A stretch of DNA of 64,000 bases from Periplaneta americana. Its lineage: Eukaryota; Arthropoda; Insecta; Blattodea; Blattidae. The translations under genes and the position numbers were made by a program. Below are positions 37,977 to 45,203 of the stretch, one piece after another. A model generated the notes under the pieces. That model was not told the DNA's origin and made no database searches. It saw only the letters and a list, made by a program, of their open reading frames with translations. Location of the stretch: contig NC_091121.1 of NCBI RefSeq assembly GCF_040183065.1, forward strand, positions 61,660,287-61,724,286, read 5' to 3'. The number at the start of each line of letters is the position of its first letter. The first letter of the stretch is position 1.

Positions 37977-38954
37977 GTTATCTCTGCAATACCGATAGCA
38001 TACATTAAGCAATTCTAAAGATAAATTAGATTCGGGTCCCAAAAATAAAACGCTGGATGTATATAAAAATTTATTTGGTGAAACTTTGGTTTCTCCAAAT
38101 TGAGCAGGTCATGTTATATGTATGTATGACTTCAGCAGCGCAAAGCAAATATACCTATATGAACACCTTTAACAACACAAGGCCACTGGGAAGACTTCGA
38201 AGTAGATGGAAAGATGAAATTAAGAAGGAATGCATGGAAATGGGAATTACAAACTGGGAGGAACTAGTAAAAGACAGAACAGAGTCGAAGCGTTTTGTGA
38301 AATCGACATGGAGTCGACATGCTAAATTAATATCCTTTGATTGATTGACTGATTGATTTGGTATCCCCATGATTGACTGATTGATTTGGTATCCCCACAC
38401 TACACAATTTCTCGGCACCATGTCACTTAAATGATCCCTTCAACTAACCCACTAACTTTGTTACTTAGCTTAGCTATCCCCTCACTTAACCCATCTAACC
38501 AATAAAGACACATAAATCAGACGTCATTCCCATGTGTTGTGTGGGACGATATAGAAGATTGGCCATATAGGCTATTTATCTAATAAGCAGGAGTTCATTA
38601 TTTGTTTCTTGCTTTCTGCAAGATCATATACGGTATAATAATCCTTGTTTAATAAGGCCACTACCAAATACTTAGCTATATAACGTGTACAATAAATTAC
38701 TATACTCTCGATGCATATTTAAATGTTACCGGGTTTCTATCATCACTAAGGTTCTTTTTATTAATCTCAAATAGTCAGTGTCAAAAATGTAAATTCTACA
38801 TCAGTGCATCTACCAAGTATTCATTTAACTAAGTATTTTAAAATAGATTAATTTGCATACTTCTAAAACATTGATTGGCTTCTTCTTTTATTTTCTCAGC
38901 CTTTTCCGCATCTTCCGGCGAAACTGACGGTTTAATATCTGTATTTACACTCAT
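9256..38954 (-). CDS. PPP5C: Serine/threonine-protein phosphatase 5 (TPR + PP2A-type catalytic domain), 11 exons
   Basis: Coding exons, 5' to 3' on the minus strand: 38954-38861, 34842-34601, 32043-31896, 31806-31685, 30693-30529, 29348-29243, 24593-24451, 24363-24276, 17607-17388, 14943-14862 and 9315-9256. They sum to 1470 nt, giving 489 aa (human 499), with all phases consistent and AG/GT borders. Residues about 20-130 are TPR repeats (exons 1-3), which in the family bind Hsp90 and autoinhibit the enzyme. The metallophosphatase core shows GDIHG (232-236), GDFVDRG (261-267), GNHE (293-296), MHGG (342-345) and RSHE (416-419), all the metal-binding and catalytic motifs. The C-terminal tail [12 protein letters not shown] matches the PP5 autoinhibitory helix region. 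PP5 acts in the cytosol and nucleus in Hsp90-client and DNA-damage signalling. Introns 3 and 7 are under 90 bp; the rest are swollen by transposons, none of which interrupts an exon. The start shares an interval with XRCC4. Confidence 0.97.
10457..10646. mobile_element. Tourist/Harbinger-like MITE, copy 1
   Basis: Inverted ends containing CTGGTTCACAATAAACCGAG with an internal palindrome; nearly all of its roughly 190 bp folds back on itself. Same family as 11071-11290. Flanking TSD is not clean. Confidence 0.7.
10994..11403 (+). mobile_element. tRNA-derived SINE (family A), interrupted by a MITE
   Basis: Plus-strand head with box A-like TAACAGTTAGCACACCCG and box B-like GGTTCGAATCT (11000-11060). 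After the inserted MITE (11071-11290) the body resumes at TTACCTGGCTGAGG and continues to about 11403. It is the only plus-oriented family A copy in the window. Confidence 0.8.
11071..11290. mobile_element. Tourist/Harbinger-like MITE, copy 2, nested in a SINE
   Basis: Terminal inverted repeats AGACTGGTTCACAATAAACC and AGGCTGGCTCACAATAAACC (inverse). A 3-bp TTA lies on each side (11068-11070 and 11291-11293), the TSD of PIF/Harbinger. Removing the element plus one TTA gives GTTACCTGG, exactly as in undisturbed family A SINEs nearby, which confirms the borders. Confidence 0.85.
11447..11482. repeat. (AAT)n microsatellite
   Basis: About eleven AAT units between the SINE and the LINE fragment inside the hAT-like element. 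Confidence 0.9.
11523..12064 (+). mobile_element. RTE-type non-LTR retrotransposon, 3' fragment
   Basis: Broken frames encode the region downstream of the reverse transcriptase: [53 protein letters not shown], then degenerate GRPRRRW-like and [10 protein letters not shown] sequence. It is closely related to the minus-strand copy at 58835-59527. Frameshifts and stops show it is dead. RTE assignment rests on the YKTVILP-V-YGCE-W and [10 protein letters not shown] signatures. Confidence 0.75.
12884..14861. other. Rest of PPP5C intron 10
   Basis: AT-rich sequence with short open frames lacking recognisable domains, apart from the transposase remnant at about 14020-14340. Confidence 0.45.
14020..14340 (+). 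pseudogene. Decayed transposase N-terminal (helix-turn-helix) remnant
   Basis: Read through stops and frame changes, the strand gives [33 protein letters not shown] and then [11 protein letters not shown]. This order matches the N-terminal DNA-binding region of Tc1/mariner-like transposases that carry a LKPYK-like motif. No inverted repeats were found around it. Confidence 0.4.
15083..15505. mobile_element. Short non-autonomous DNA element with inverted ends
   Basis: In PPP5C intron 9. Left end GTATTTACTCCATTATAAGA and the inverse of the right end (GTATTTACTCATTTATAA) match imperfectly; both ends then carry a CGCAC motif. About 420 bp, no coding remnant, superfamily unknown. Confidence 0.45.
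15578..15630. repeat. Perfect 21-bp hairpin
   Basis: Left arm 15578-15598 and right arm 15610-15630 are exact inverse copies (ACAGACCCAGAAACAAAATT core). The 11-nt loop contains CACGTG. It lies in PPP5C intron 9. Could be a fossil of a small inverted-repeat element. Confidence 0.8.
15640..17387. other. Rest of PPP5C intron 9, no recognised feature
   Basis: AT-rich sequence with poly(A)/poly(T) runs. No protein family, SINE head or terminal repeat was recognised. Confidence 0.4.
17608..18871. other. 5' part (lower coordinates) of PPP5C intron 8
   Basis: AT-rich. The stretch 18660-18871 may be the tail of the older Jockey-like fragment into which the LINE at 18886 inserted, because the pre-insertion join would be continuous with 20867 onward. 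Nothing else recognised. Confidence 0.35.
18886..20854 (+). mobile_element. RNase H-bearing non-LTR retrotransposon, 5'-truncated copy 1
   Basis: In PPP5C intron 8, antisense to the host gene. Frames in order: reverse transcriptase ([24 protein letters not shown]; catalytic FADDIVLW at about 19197-19220), thumb region, then RNase H ([43 protein letters not shown]) and a C-terminal Cys-rich knuckle [18 protein letters not shown]. It ends in an (AAC)n tail. ATTCTGAAGTCA flanks it on both sides (18874-18885 and 20855-20866), an exact 12-bp TSD. One frame break lies near the RT GLPQGA motif and one in an A run at about 19361. The long 19356-20840 frame is open. In RNase H the usual TDGS reads TDRS. 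Confidence 0.9.
20867..21145 (-). mobile_element. Jockey-like LINE fragment
   Basis: The minus strand encodes [35 protein letters not shown] and [20 protein letters not shown], the segment after the reverse transcriptase in Jockey-clade elements. It is older and more decayed than the LINE beside it, which inserted at its edge. Confidence 0.65.
21347..21362. repeat. 16-bp perfect palindrome
   Basis: CCCGAGTTAACTCGGG, with a related AACCCAAGTTAACTTG 40 bp further. No function can be assigned. Confidence 0.6.
21544..23102 (-). mobile_element. Tc1-like DNA transposon, nearly intact
   Basis: Terminal inverted repeats begin CACTCAGGGACAAAA and extend about 28 bp (ACCGGACACTT); TA lies on both sides (21542-21543 and 23103-23104). 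Length 1559 bp. It encodes one transposase on the minus strand (see below). Inserted in PPP5C intron 8. Confidence 0.93.
21792..22804 (-). pseudogene. Tc1-family transposase (DD34E), one frameshift
   Basis: Begins [20 protein letters not shown], a paired-type helix-turn-helix (residues about 5-100). Catalytic residues are visible: D148 in FTDESRFN, D239 in MHDNARPH, and the glutamate in [13 protein letters not shown] about 34 residues later. Near 22060 a single-base shift moves the reading frame; the second part ([15 protein letters not shown]) continues in the 21792-22040 frame to ARGGNTRY. Otherwise no stops, so the copy is recent or the shift is a sequencing error. Cut-and-paste transposition at TA sites is the family role. 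Confidence 0.9.
23569..23613. repeat. (TA)n microsatellite
   Basis: About 22 TA units in PPP5C intron 8. Confidence 0.95.
23616..23900 (+). mobile_element. Mariner-like transposon, 5' fragment
   Basis: ATG at 23806 starts [17 protein letters not shown], the N-terminus of a mariner-type transposase DNA-binding domain, followed by decay and a stop. The upstream 190 bp begins CTGTCTAAAAAGTTTGG and probably is the element's 5' end. The rest is missing. Confidence 0.6.
25025..25263 (-). mobile_element. tRNA-derived SINE (family A)
   Basis: Minus-strand head with box A-like TAACGGCTAGCACGTCTGG and box B-like GGTTCGAATTC; body with CGGAAAAAACTTCAACCAGG on the plus strand. Interrupts the left arm of the surrounding palindrome. 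Confidence 0.85.
26070..26168 (+). mobile_element. 3' tail of the RNase H-bearing LINE, severely 5'-truncated
   Basis: Matches the last 90 bp of the elements at 18886 and 53855, from GCTGGTCATGATAATATC through the stop codon and the (AAC)n tail. A typical aborted target-primed reverse transcription product. Confidence 0.85.
26462..27465. other. Part of PPP5C intron 6, no firm feature
   Basis: 26820-27000, read on the minus strand, contains [19 protein letters not shown], which may be a degenerate LINE remnant. The rest is unrecognised AT-rich sequence. Confidence 0.3.
27469..28828 (-). mobile_element. PIF/Harbinger DNA transposon, degenerate
   Basis: In PPP5C intron 6. Ends GGCCCGGTTGCAGAAAC and inverse GGCCCGGTTGCAGAAAC match; TAA lies on both sides (27466-27468, 28829-28831), the Harbinger TSD. 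The minus strand at about 27810-28011 encodes [15 protein letters not shown] and [12 protein letters not shown], signatures of the HARBI1-type DDE transposase. Further sequence is broken by stops. Subterminal copies of GATCGCCAATCA-like motifs occur near both ends. Length 1360 bp; no intact transposase or Myb-like protein. Confidence 0.88.
29720..29935 (-). mobile_element. tRNA-derived SINE related to the 1.2-kb copies
   Basis: Minus-strand head: box A-like TAGCTCAGTTGGAAAGAGC, anticodon arm TCAGC/GCTGA, box B-like GGTTCGATTCC with a perfect T-arm CCGGG/CCCGG. The acceptor ends do not pair, so this is not a tRNA gene. In PPP5C intron 5. Confidence 0.75.
30771..31240 (+). mobile_element. Mariner-like transposase fragment, degenerate
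   Basis: In PPP5C intron 4. From ATG 30886 the plus strand reads [46 protein letters not shown] and [20 protein letters not shown], the two helix-turn-helix motifs of a mariner transposase N-terminus, with at least two stop codons. The catalytic domain is absent. Confidence 0.75.
31573..31600. repeat. (TA)n microsatellite
   Basis: About fourteen TA units, roughly 85 bp from PPP5C exon 4, in intron 4. Confidence 0.9.
32231..33228 (-). mobile_element. Tigger-like transposon relic 1
   Basis: In PPP5C intron 2. Ends CAGTCAAATCTC and inverse CAGTCGAACCTC; TA on both sides. The minus strand (about 32823-32945) encodes [20 protein letters not shown] and [12 protein letters not shown], the CENP-B/Tigger-type N-terminal helix-turn-helix. 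About 1 kb, so most of the transposase is deleted. Related to 48681-49670. Confidence 0.85.
33425..33696 (-). mobile_element. tRNA-derived SINE (family B), full length
   Basis: Minus-strand head with box A-like TGGCTCAGTCGGTTAAGGC and box B-like GGTTCGATCCC; body through GGCGAATCCTCGGCCCC to a poly(A)-like end (poly(T) on plus at 33425-33445). The best preserved copy of this family in the window. Confidence 0.88.
33697..34600. other. Rest of PPP5C intron 2, no recognised feature
   Basis: AT-rich intronic sequence. Short open frames on both strands show no domain. Confidence 0.4.
35226..36087 (-). mobile_element. Tc1/mariner-type element, internally deleted, long inverted ends
   Basis: In PPP5C intron 1. 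Imperfect terminal inverted repeats of about 115 bp, starting CAGAGTGTTTTAAAAGT on the left and CAGGGTGTTTCAAAAGT (inverse) on the right; TA on both sides (35224-35225, 36088-36089). The minus strand at about 35690-35830 retains a transposase C-terminus: [35 protein letters not shown]. Length 862 bp. Confidence 0.82.
36495..36746 (-). mobile_element. tRNA-derived SINE (family A), diverged
   Basis: Body GGTTGTTTTACGGTAATTTATC-like start through GAGGGAAAACCCGGG to a minus-strand head with a mutated box B (GGTTGAAATCC). In PPP5C intron 1. Confidence 0.75.
36747..37920. other. Part of PPP5C intron 1, no recognised feature
   Basis: AT-rich sequence with a short (AC)n-rich tract at about 37065-37090. 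No gene or element recognised. Confidence 0.4.
37929..37974. repeat. (TA)n microsatellite
   Basis: About 23 TA units in PPP5C intron 1. Confidence 0.95.
38160..38400 (+). mobile_element. Non-LTR retrotransposon 3' fragment with short-repeat tail
   Basis: Encodes [17 protein letters not shown] and [16 protein letters not shown], the C-terminal end typical of RTE-like elements, followed by a tail of GATTGATT/GACTGATT units and a 30-bp duplication (GATTTGGTATCCCCA twice). In PPP5C intron 1, near exon 1. Confidence 0.65.
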
Positions 38955-39566
38955 TTTTACTTCAGAATATATTATTAGAGCACTTTTCAGGGCAATCGCA
39001 AAGCGTGCGTCTTTCGTTTCGTTTCTTTTAATTATCGCAATTCATTGACGGCATTTTGGTTACTAGTGTTTATAGTTGAAACCGCTAGATTCTTTCCTAT
39101 TCTGAAATAATTTTGCTATATACAGAAGAACTTTTAATATTTAAAAAAATCTTTGAAATTTTACAATCACTGAAAGATATTAATGATTATGAAAATCTTT
39201 GGCAACTTAATTTATTTTCTCGTTTCAAGCATATTAAGTAAAAACCAAATGGACAAAAACAACGCGTAACCAAATACGTTTTATAGTTCGCATAACCGCT
39301 TAGTGCGATCGATGTCTTTCAACCGTTTTCATGTGATTTTGTAGTACAGCAATGATTTTCTGAATATGGTTATAAATTTAGAAACGAATGATGAAATGGT
39401 TTGTGTGTTGTATTGTTAGTGAATGACATGAATGATGCTGTTGGTACATTATTGTAATTTCTTTAAAGTCGTATGAAACTTGATAGAGCTCAACAATATG
39501 AAACTACCCATGAGACAAACGAAAGCGTAACAATTGATTAAGAGAGCACACATCCTAAATAATAAA
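38955..39566. promoter_or_regulatory. Shared divergent promoter interval of PPP5C and XRCC4
   Basis: This 612-bp interval separates the start codons of two oppositely transcribed genes and must hold both 5' UTRs and core promoters. I see no clear TATA box facing either gene. The part next to PPP5C (39000-39060) is relatively CpG-containing, and another CpG cluster lies around 39260-39310. No transposon is recognisable in it. Start sites cannot be placed from sequence alone. Confidence 0.6.
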
Positions 39567-42500
39567 ATGAATACAACTGTCAGTTGCCTGCCTCAAGAGA
39601 GTGAAGAGGGTAGTTACAGAATCCGGGTTGAATGGAAAGATGACAGCTTTAACATACTGCTGTTACATAATGGATCAGCCTGGAGCGGCCATGTAAGCGT
39701 AATTTAACCCATGACTTTAAATCATTTTAGCAATAAGGGGCTGTAATTGTGCTAACCTCCATAAACTGTTGGACGACTATAATGTTGGGAGTGGTGAATT
39801 AACTGTTCTTGAATTTGATGTTATCGATAATAGGCCTATTTGTAATTTTCCAAAAAATCTACACCAAAGAATGCATGATTTTATTTCGTTTCACTTGCTT
39901 TTTTAGAGTAGCTTTTCTGGACAACTTTAGTACATGAAGGTTGTGTGATAGCTTCATTTTTATCTATTTTTCAAAGTGTATGATGAATTTGATGTCTACA
40001 GGTCTATTTATTATCGAAATAATATGTTGTAAACTAATCTTATTTTGCAACAGGCATCTTACAACCATGTTGAACGAATTAGTCGTTCCCTGGATCTTTC
40101 AGTTGAAGATTATATTACGGAAACTAAAGCAGTGTTGTCCACCCAAGGAGGAGCTCATAACTTCACATATGTGATTGAAGATGACCAATTTATATGGAAA
40201 AAGCAAGATCAACAAACTAAAATCAAGATAAAATATGGATATATTGACTTAGAAAAGGTAATTGCTCCAATTTTATGATTCAGATAAATGCTACATTTAC
40301 TCTGTAGTATGTACCATAGGCCTGCTCAAAAATGAAATTGCCTTTAAAACATGAAGCACAGTATTAGACTCGAAACTGAGTGTTCTACATTTATAGACTA
40401 TAAAAACTTGAGATAGGCCTACAGATAGAGTAAATGTGAGTGTTTATTACATATGTCAGTTGGAGAGTGGAGAAGTAGATGCAAATCCAGATTTACTCAT
40501 CAGAGATCGAATGATTTTTCGGCTTTCTCAATACAGAATGTTAGGATAATAGATACCGTAAACAGAAAGAAAAATGGTACTAATAGCTTACACCTAAAAA
40601 AAATATGCAAGCCTGCTGTTTTCACATCCACTCTACACTAATACGAAGATAAATTTTCCAATTTTGTACCTGATCCAAACATCTGGTGATAAAATCCTTA
40701 TTCTTTTTTTTAAATCTGGGCTTTACAGTGGCAGAATTCCAATTTTCAGCCGAATTATTCCAAGAAGATGGAGCAATACCCTACAGCATGGTTCTAATGG
40801 ATCAGCTATCTTGAGTTTCCTGAGATATGGATTGACAGAAGACGACCATCCTTATGGCCTCCTCGGTTGTCAGACTTCAGTCCATATTGTTTATCATTTT
40901 AAGATTAATGCCCTTATTGTAAGTTCGCATAAGTGACGTTATGAATGCATATAAATAGCCGCAACATACTGTGAAACACATGAACTGACATTTATTGTTT
41001 GGATATTTATCAAGTCTTATGGGTATTCATATTCAAAATTAATAGAGTAATGATTTGAGTGGTGCGGAGACTTTTCAGTATTTTTAATGTAATTTTGTAA
41101 ATATAAAATCTGTCTAGCAAATAAATCAGTTCTGAATTTAAAATTTTGAATTGTTCATTCATTCATTTATTTTATTCCATAGATCTTACATGAGCAATGA
41201 AGCTTTAAGATGTGGAACATGTCAACATTTTACAATATTACAATTACAATTTTTACAAATTTTTATAGTTTTACAATTTAGTAATTTTCTACAATTTTTA
41301 CAATGTTGTACAATTTTTTTACATTTTGGCGAGATGTAGTGAGATGAGATGAGATCCGAGGATTCGCCAAAATATTACCCGGCATTTTAGAAGCTCAAAG
41401 GATCCGTGAGCAAAGAGTTAAGAGAACATAGCTATATTGTAGTGCAGTTCTTAAAAATTGAGAAACATTAGTCTTGGAGCTTTTTACTGAAGACCTATCC
41501 GTGTGCCTCATGATATTTAAAAGTATTATTTTTTGGGCGGAGGGAGGGCTTAACACTTTTCAGTCGTGGTTCTGTTTACAAAAATTGAATTCTCCCAACA
41601 CCCAATATGTTCTATAACGTTATGCCCATGTCTAACTGCACTCTTAATTGATGTTGATTTTCATTACAGGCACCCATCCTTGAAACAGGAGAGAAGATGT
41701 TAGATTCACTACTGGAACAATGCAGTAATCTAAAGGCAAAAGTTCTTGAATTACAGGAAATAAACACTAGAACAACCAAAGGTTAATGATCTTCATTTCA
41801 TTGGTTCAATATGTTTTATGTATAACAACATGAGATATATTAAGGTGCGGTCACACATCACTACTTTTGCAGTGCTGCAGTACAAAATACTGTGCAACTT
41901 TCGTACTGCAACATGTGAACAATGGTGCAACCCAAAAAGTAGCGGCTGCCGAACTTGCTGCTTCCTACTTTTTCATGCTGTGTGCAGCTTAAAAGTAGCG
42001 ATGTGTGAACAGGGTTCTCAGGGTTGCAGCCGTAGCATTTTTTATATCGGTTTTGTTTAAACATTTGCAGCGGTTGCAAAGAGTGTTACCACCCAAATGT
42101 ACCAATGATACTGTAACTTTATTTCAAATCAACAACAATGTAACTTTATTATCTCAACAATAATTCCTTTCGACAATTCACCTTAAATGCTCTCGTCAAC
42201 AATAGGATTTTCACTCAACACAGTATTCGTTATAGCACTCCACTGACGACAATGACAATTTACTTGGACTATTACGAACAACAATGAACTGTTAATTTTA
42301 ACTAATATTTACAAAGCACTATTTACAAATCAGAACTGTCAGTTCACAGTTCTTCTAGCTCAGTCACTCGAGTCCACTGTACTCGAACTCAGGTCCCTCC
42401 AACTGCGGTCCACTGCACTCGAACTCAGGTCCCTCCAACTGCGGTCCACTGCACTCGAACTCAGGCCTTCGGATGCTGACGCAGTTGCGGACGCACACTC

Positions 42501-45160
42501 GAGTCGAACTCCGGTACACAAGACTGGCTTGCTTGCTCTGGCTTACTCACTAACTGAATAAACTGAAACTGCTCAAGTTCGCTCGCGTTTCTTCTTTTAT
42601 AGCAAAATCATAGTTGCGAGAAATTTCTACGGGTGTGCAGAGATAGCTCTCTCGAATCATCTCACACGCTGCTGCTTCGATGGACTCCTCTAGAAGATTC
42701 GGGAGGGTCCGTCCCCCCTTCACTCCGCAAGCAGCTGCGCGCGCACTCTCCCTCGCCGCGTAGGCCCTTTCCCCTCTCTTCTCTCCGCCACGCGCCATCC
42801 CTCAGTGCTCCGTGGAGCCCGCGCGATCTGCTCTCTTGCGGGACGCTGGTCGTGAGTTCGAATCTTACGTCGCTGTCACAATACTTTATATTGTTTGGAT
42901 ATAGGAGAGTTGGGGCATAAGTCATGGCAACAATTTGTTTTGCGAGAATTTGAGCGTGGGTGAAATATACAGATGAAAGGACAAGGAATGGACGAAATGT
43001 ACGGACATTTAACAACACGCCAACATTTTGCTCCTCATGTTTATTACAGTTGTTGCCATAACATTACAGGGTTCCTGTGCCAGAATCATTACAGCACACA
43101 TACCAGTTCTAAAGGCTCAAAGTAGCTACCCACCTCGCAACTGTCCGGTATGGAAGGGCATTATTCCCGACAGCTTCTACCAACTTTCTGTGGCATTCCT
43201 CCCACAGAGAAAGGCTATTTTGATATACGGGTTGTTCCACTATAGTCTATTCAGTTTTTGTTTTTCATGAGAAATGAAGGGTATTTTGATCAGTGTTCAT
43301 TATAGATGCCTGTTGCTGGTAGCCAGAGTTGGCGTGTAGTCAATATATACTGCAGGGTTGTGTCTTCTGCAACTGGTACTGATGATTTTAATTTACTTCT
43401 TTTGTGGTTAATGGATGGACAGTATAGAAGAATGTGTTCCAGATCTTCATCATGATTATTACACCACAGACAAGTAGGGTTATCAGAAAAGTGAAATCGG
43501 TGTAGGTACAATTGAGTGACAATGTGACCTGTTCTGGCTCTTGTTAAAAATGTTTGAACATGTCTGGGTAAGTTTTTGTACATATCCAGGTCATTTGGTT
43601 TCTTTTGTATGGACTGTAAAATTTTTCCTTTGTCAGAAGAGAGCCAATTGTTGATCCATAGGTTTATAAAATGAGACTTTACTGAAGGAAAGGCACTGGA
43701 TAGAGATATCACTTGAAGAGGTCTTGGTTGCAAATATGTTGCCTGTTTTGCAATGTTATCGACTTTCTCGTTTCCAGGTATACCACAATGACTAGGTATC
43801 CATTGAAATGTTATTTTCTTTTGGAGTTCTTTTAGTTTACTTAGTTGTTTCGGAATTGGAATAATTCTATGTGCATGTAGGTTTGGTACATATTTGCTTA
43901 TATTAAATATAATCCCCTTGGAGTCGGTACTTTCGTATTATTAATTTAATTTGTTAAATTGTAATTATTCATTCATCTTCATGTATGTAAAACTCATCAA
44001 AATACCCTTCATTTGTCATGAAAAACAAGAACTAAAAAAAACCTACAGTGGACTATAGTGGACCTTACGTTGTCAGCAAACACCTGGATACATTAAGAAG
44101 ATTGATTGATTCATGTGTGTAGGGATGTTCCAAATCTGCATATTTTAATTTATTGCAACTGCAAAGTGACAGTTCTGTCAAAATCAGCGATATTATGGTG
44201 ATAATGTGTGTAAGAAAAGTTGGTGAATTCTTAAAAATAAACAAAAAATAGGTTTGTTTTAAAGTAACAAAATGTCTGCTGTACTTTTTGTAGTAGCATC
44301 TTATTTTACGGAAATCGTATAATTTGCATAGAAGATCACAGACCTTAATCAAAACGTAAGATCATAATATAAGATGATTTATTAAAACCTGTTTTTATTT
44401 CAAATTATAATTACCATACAAAATAAAACTGTATAACATGCATTTTGTTATCTTTACAGAGAGAGGAATCCTTATGGAGAAGCTGGTGGAATACAAGAAA
44501 CAAAAACTTAAAATGGAAAAAGATCTTCTGAGTAGGTTCTTGGCAGTTCTCAATAGCAAGAAGGAGTATATCCGGCAGATAGAAAAGAAACTTACTGGTA
44601 TATTTTTGTGATATATTTCATTCAGAAATAAGATTGTACTTCAGCATAATTCAACTTTTTTTTTTTAGTAGGTTATTTTACGATGCTTTATCAACAGCTT
44701 AGGTTATTTAGCGTCTGAATGAGATGAAGGTGATAATGCTGGTGAAATGAGTCCATGGTCCAGCACCGAAAGTTACCCAGCATTTGCTCGTATTGGGTTG
44801 AGGGAAAACCCCGGAAAAAATCTCAACCAGATAACCTGCCCCAACCAGGAATCGAACCCGGGTCACCTGGTTTCGCGGCCAGATGCGCTAACCATTACTC
44901 CACAGGTGTGGACATAATTCAACTTACAGGAATTTTGAGTATAATAGAACATTTTATTGTATGCATTTTATTTTATTTACAGTTTTATTAGTTCGTCGCT
45001 TTCATAGATAGATCATTGCAATGTATTCCCCTTCATAGTATATTTGGCTGAATTTTGAAAAGTTGAAAAATGACGTAATTTGAGTATGTATTTCTCTACC
45101 TACAACTATATGATTATAACAAAGCATGGTGTAACCATCAGACACACATGCAAGTGATAC

Positions 45161-45203
<43 letters not shown>

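Noticed and set aside
42381-42466. Regular 36-bp repeats resembling a CRISPR array
   Set aside because: The repeats are contiguous, with no variable spacers, inside an LTR of an animal genome.
42550-43018. GC-rich overlapping open frames of 82, 95 and 118 residues
   Set aside because: All three overlap each other in the upstream part of the probable solo LTR. Their openness follows from GC-rich composition and none has a recognisable domain.
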